DNA of 64,000 nt, from contig JAERTE010000098.1 of NCBI GenBank assembly GCA_016845145.1, positions 72,889 to 136,888 on the forward strand, written 5' to 3'. The stretch comes from Rhodospirillaceae bacterium (lineage in GTDB: Bacteria; Pseudomonadota; Alphaproteobacteria; Rhodospirillales; Casp-alpha2). The translations under genes were made by a program, and so were the position numbers. The notes under the pieces were generated by a model. The model worked only from the letters and a program-made list of their open reading frames with translations. It was not told the DNA's origin and searched no databases. How positions within the stretch are numbered: the first letter of the stretch is position 1; each line of letters starts with the position of its first letter. Shown piece after piece: positions 63,852 through 64,000 of this stretch.

Positions 63852-64000
63852 AACCTCGATCGCGGCCTCGACACCGCCCGGCGTATAGGGCACGCCGGCG
63901 AGTTTCAAGCCGGCCTCGACAGAGGCCAAGGTACCGAACACCATAGGCTCGTTCAGATCACCCATGTGGCCGATGCGAAAGGTCTCTTTCGCCACTTTGC
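63837..64000 (-). CDS. Class V aminotransferase, C-terminal end (partial)
   Basis: Only the last 54 residues are in the window. FRIGHMGDLNEPMVFGTLASVEAGLKLAG and GGVEAAIEVL are typical of the C-terminus of alanine/serine-glyoxylate aminotransferases (fold type I, class V). The PLP lysine is outside the window. It converges with the DUF1932 gene. Ser/Ala-glyoxylate specificity cannot be resolved. Confidence 0.8.
   Translation of the reverse strand, partial: KVAKETFRIGHMGDLNEPMVFGTLASVEAGLKLAGVPYTPGGVEAAIEVLTAS

Overview
The window looks like a chromosomal segment of a Gram-negative alphaproteobacterium, most like marine Rhodospirillales-type lineages. I base this on the complete mraZ-to-ftsZ division and cell wall (dcw) cluster, the long linker of FtsZ with its [12 protein letters not shown] C-terminal peptide, the outer-membrane genes lpxC and bamD in the same run, and the number of TRAP transporters. 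The taxonomic call is an inference from gene content. I found no tRNA, rRNA, transposase or CRISPR array.

Region 1 (1-27287, all minus strand) is essential core. Read in the direction of transcription it runs: a sodium-bile-acid-symporter-like protein, a DUF3750 protein, a TerB/J-domain protein and an AmpD-like amidase, mostly joined by ATGA overlaps; the RNase P RNA gene rnpB; a 400-base control region with five MraZ boxes; then mraZ-rsmH-ftsL-ftsI-murE-murF-mraY-murD-ftsW-murG-murC-murB-ddl-ftsQ-ftsA-ftsZ, followed by lpxC, bamD, recN and the start of ligA. Together these make the peptidoglycan precursor, build the divisome, start lipid A synthesis, assemble outer membrane proteins and repair DNA.

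Region 2 (27396-31846) holds a YjgN/DUF898 membrane protein with an M48 metalloprotease that carries four cysteine-paired C-terminal repeats, a PilZ protein and a 2-hydroxyacid dehydrogenase. It is followed by a compact unexplained plus-strand unit at about 31.95-32.2 kb: an inverted repeat, a 35-codon ORF and an intrinsic terminator.

Region 3 (32201-41372) reads as one catabolic locus: a LysR regulator, a D-glutamate cyclase-like protein (DUF1445), a TRAP transporter, a MarR-like regulator and a fused 5-oxoprolinase. I infer uptake and use of 5-oxoproline and/or D-glutamate. Region 4 (41369-50888) contains an intradiol dioxygenase, a second TRAP transporter, a GntR regulator, and OsmC, nitroreductase, fumarylacetoacetate-hydrolase, YCII, MFS and TauD-type genes. 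Promoters in regions 3 and 4 share an AT-rich motif.

Region 5 (51058-57668) is the least ordinary part: an orphan TolC-type protein, 23-bp tandem repeats, a small protein that resembles an adhesin N-terminal module, and an OmpR-type regulator apparently coupled to a 33-codon leader ORF. Beyond a GST and an alpha/beta hydrolase lie a degenerate EAL-like protein and a serine-recombinase homologue that lacks its catalytic Asp/Arg residues. The latter faces an NCS1 permease across four exact 12-bp iterations of TGCACG. Region 6 (57729-64000) holds that permease, a candidate small RNA with alternative pairings, and a fatty-acid-type set (acyl-CoA dehydrogenase, MFS, enoyl-CoA hydratase, DUF1932 dehydrogenase, aminotransferase fragment).
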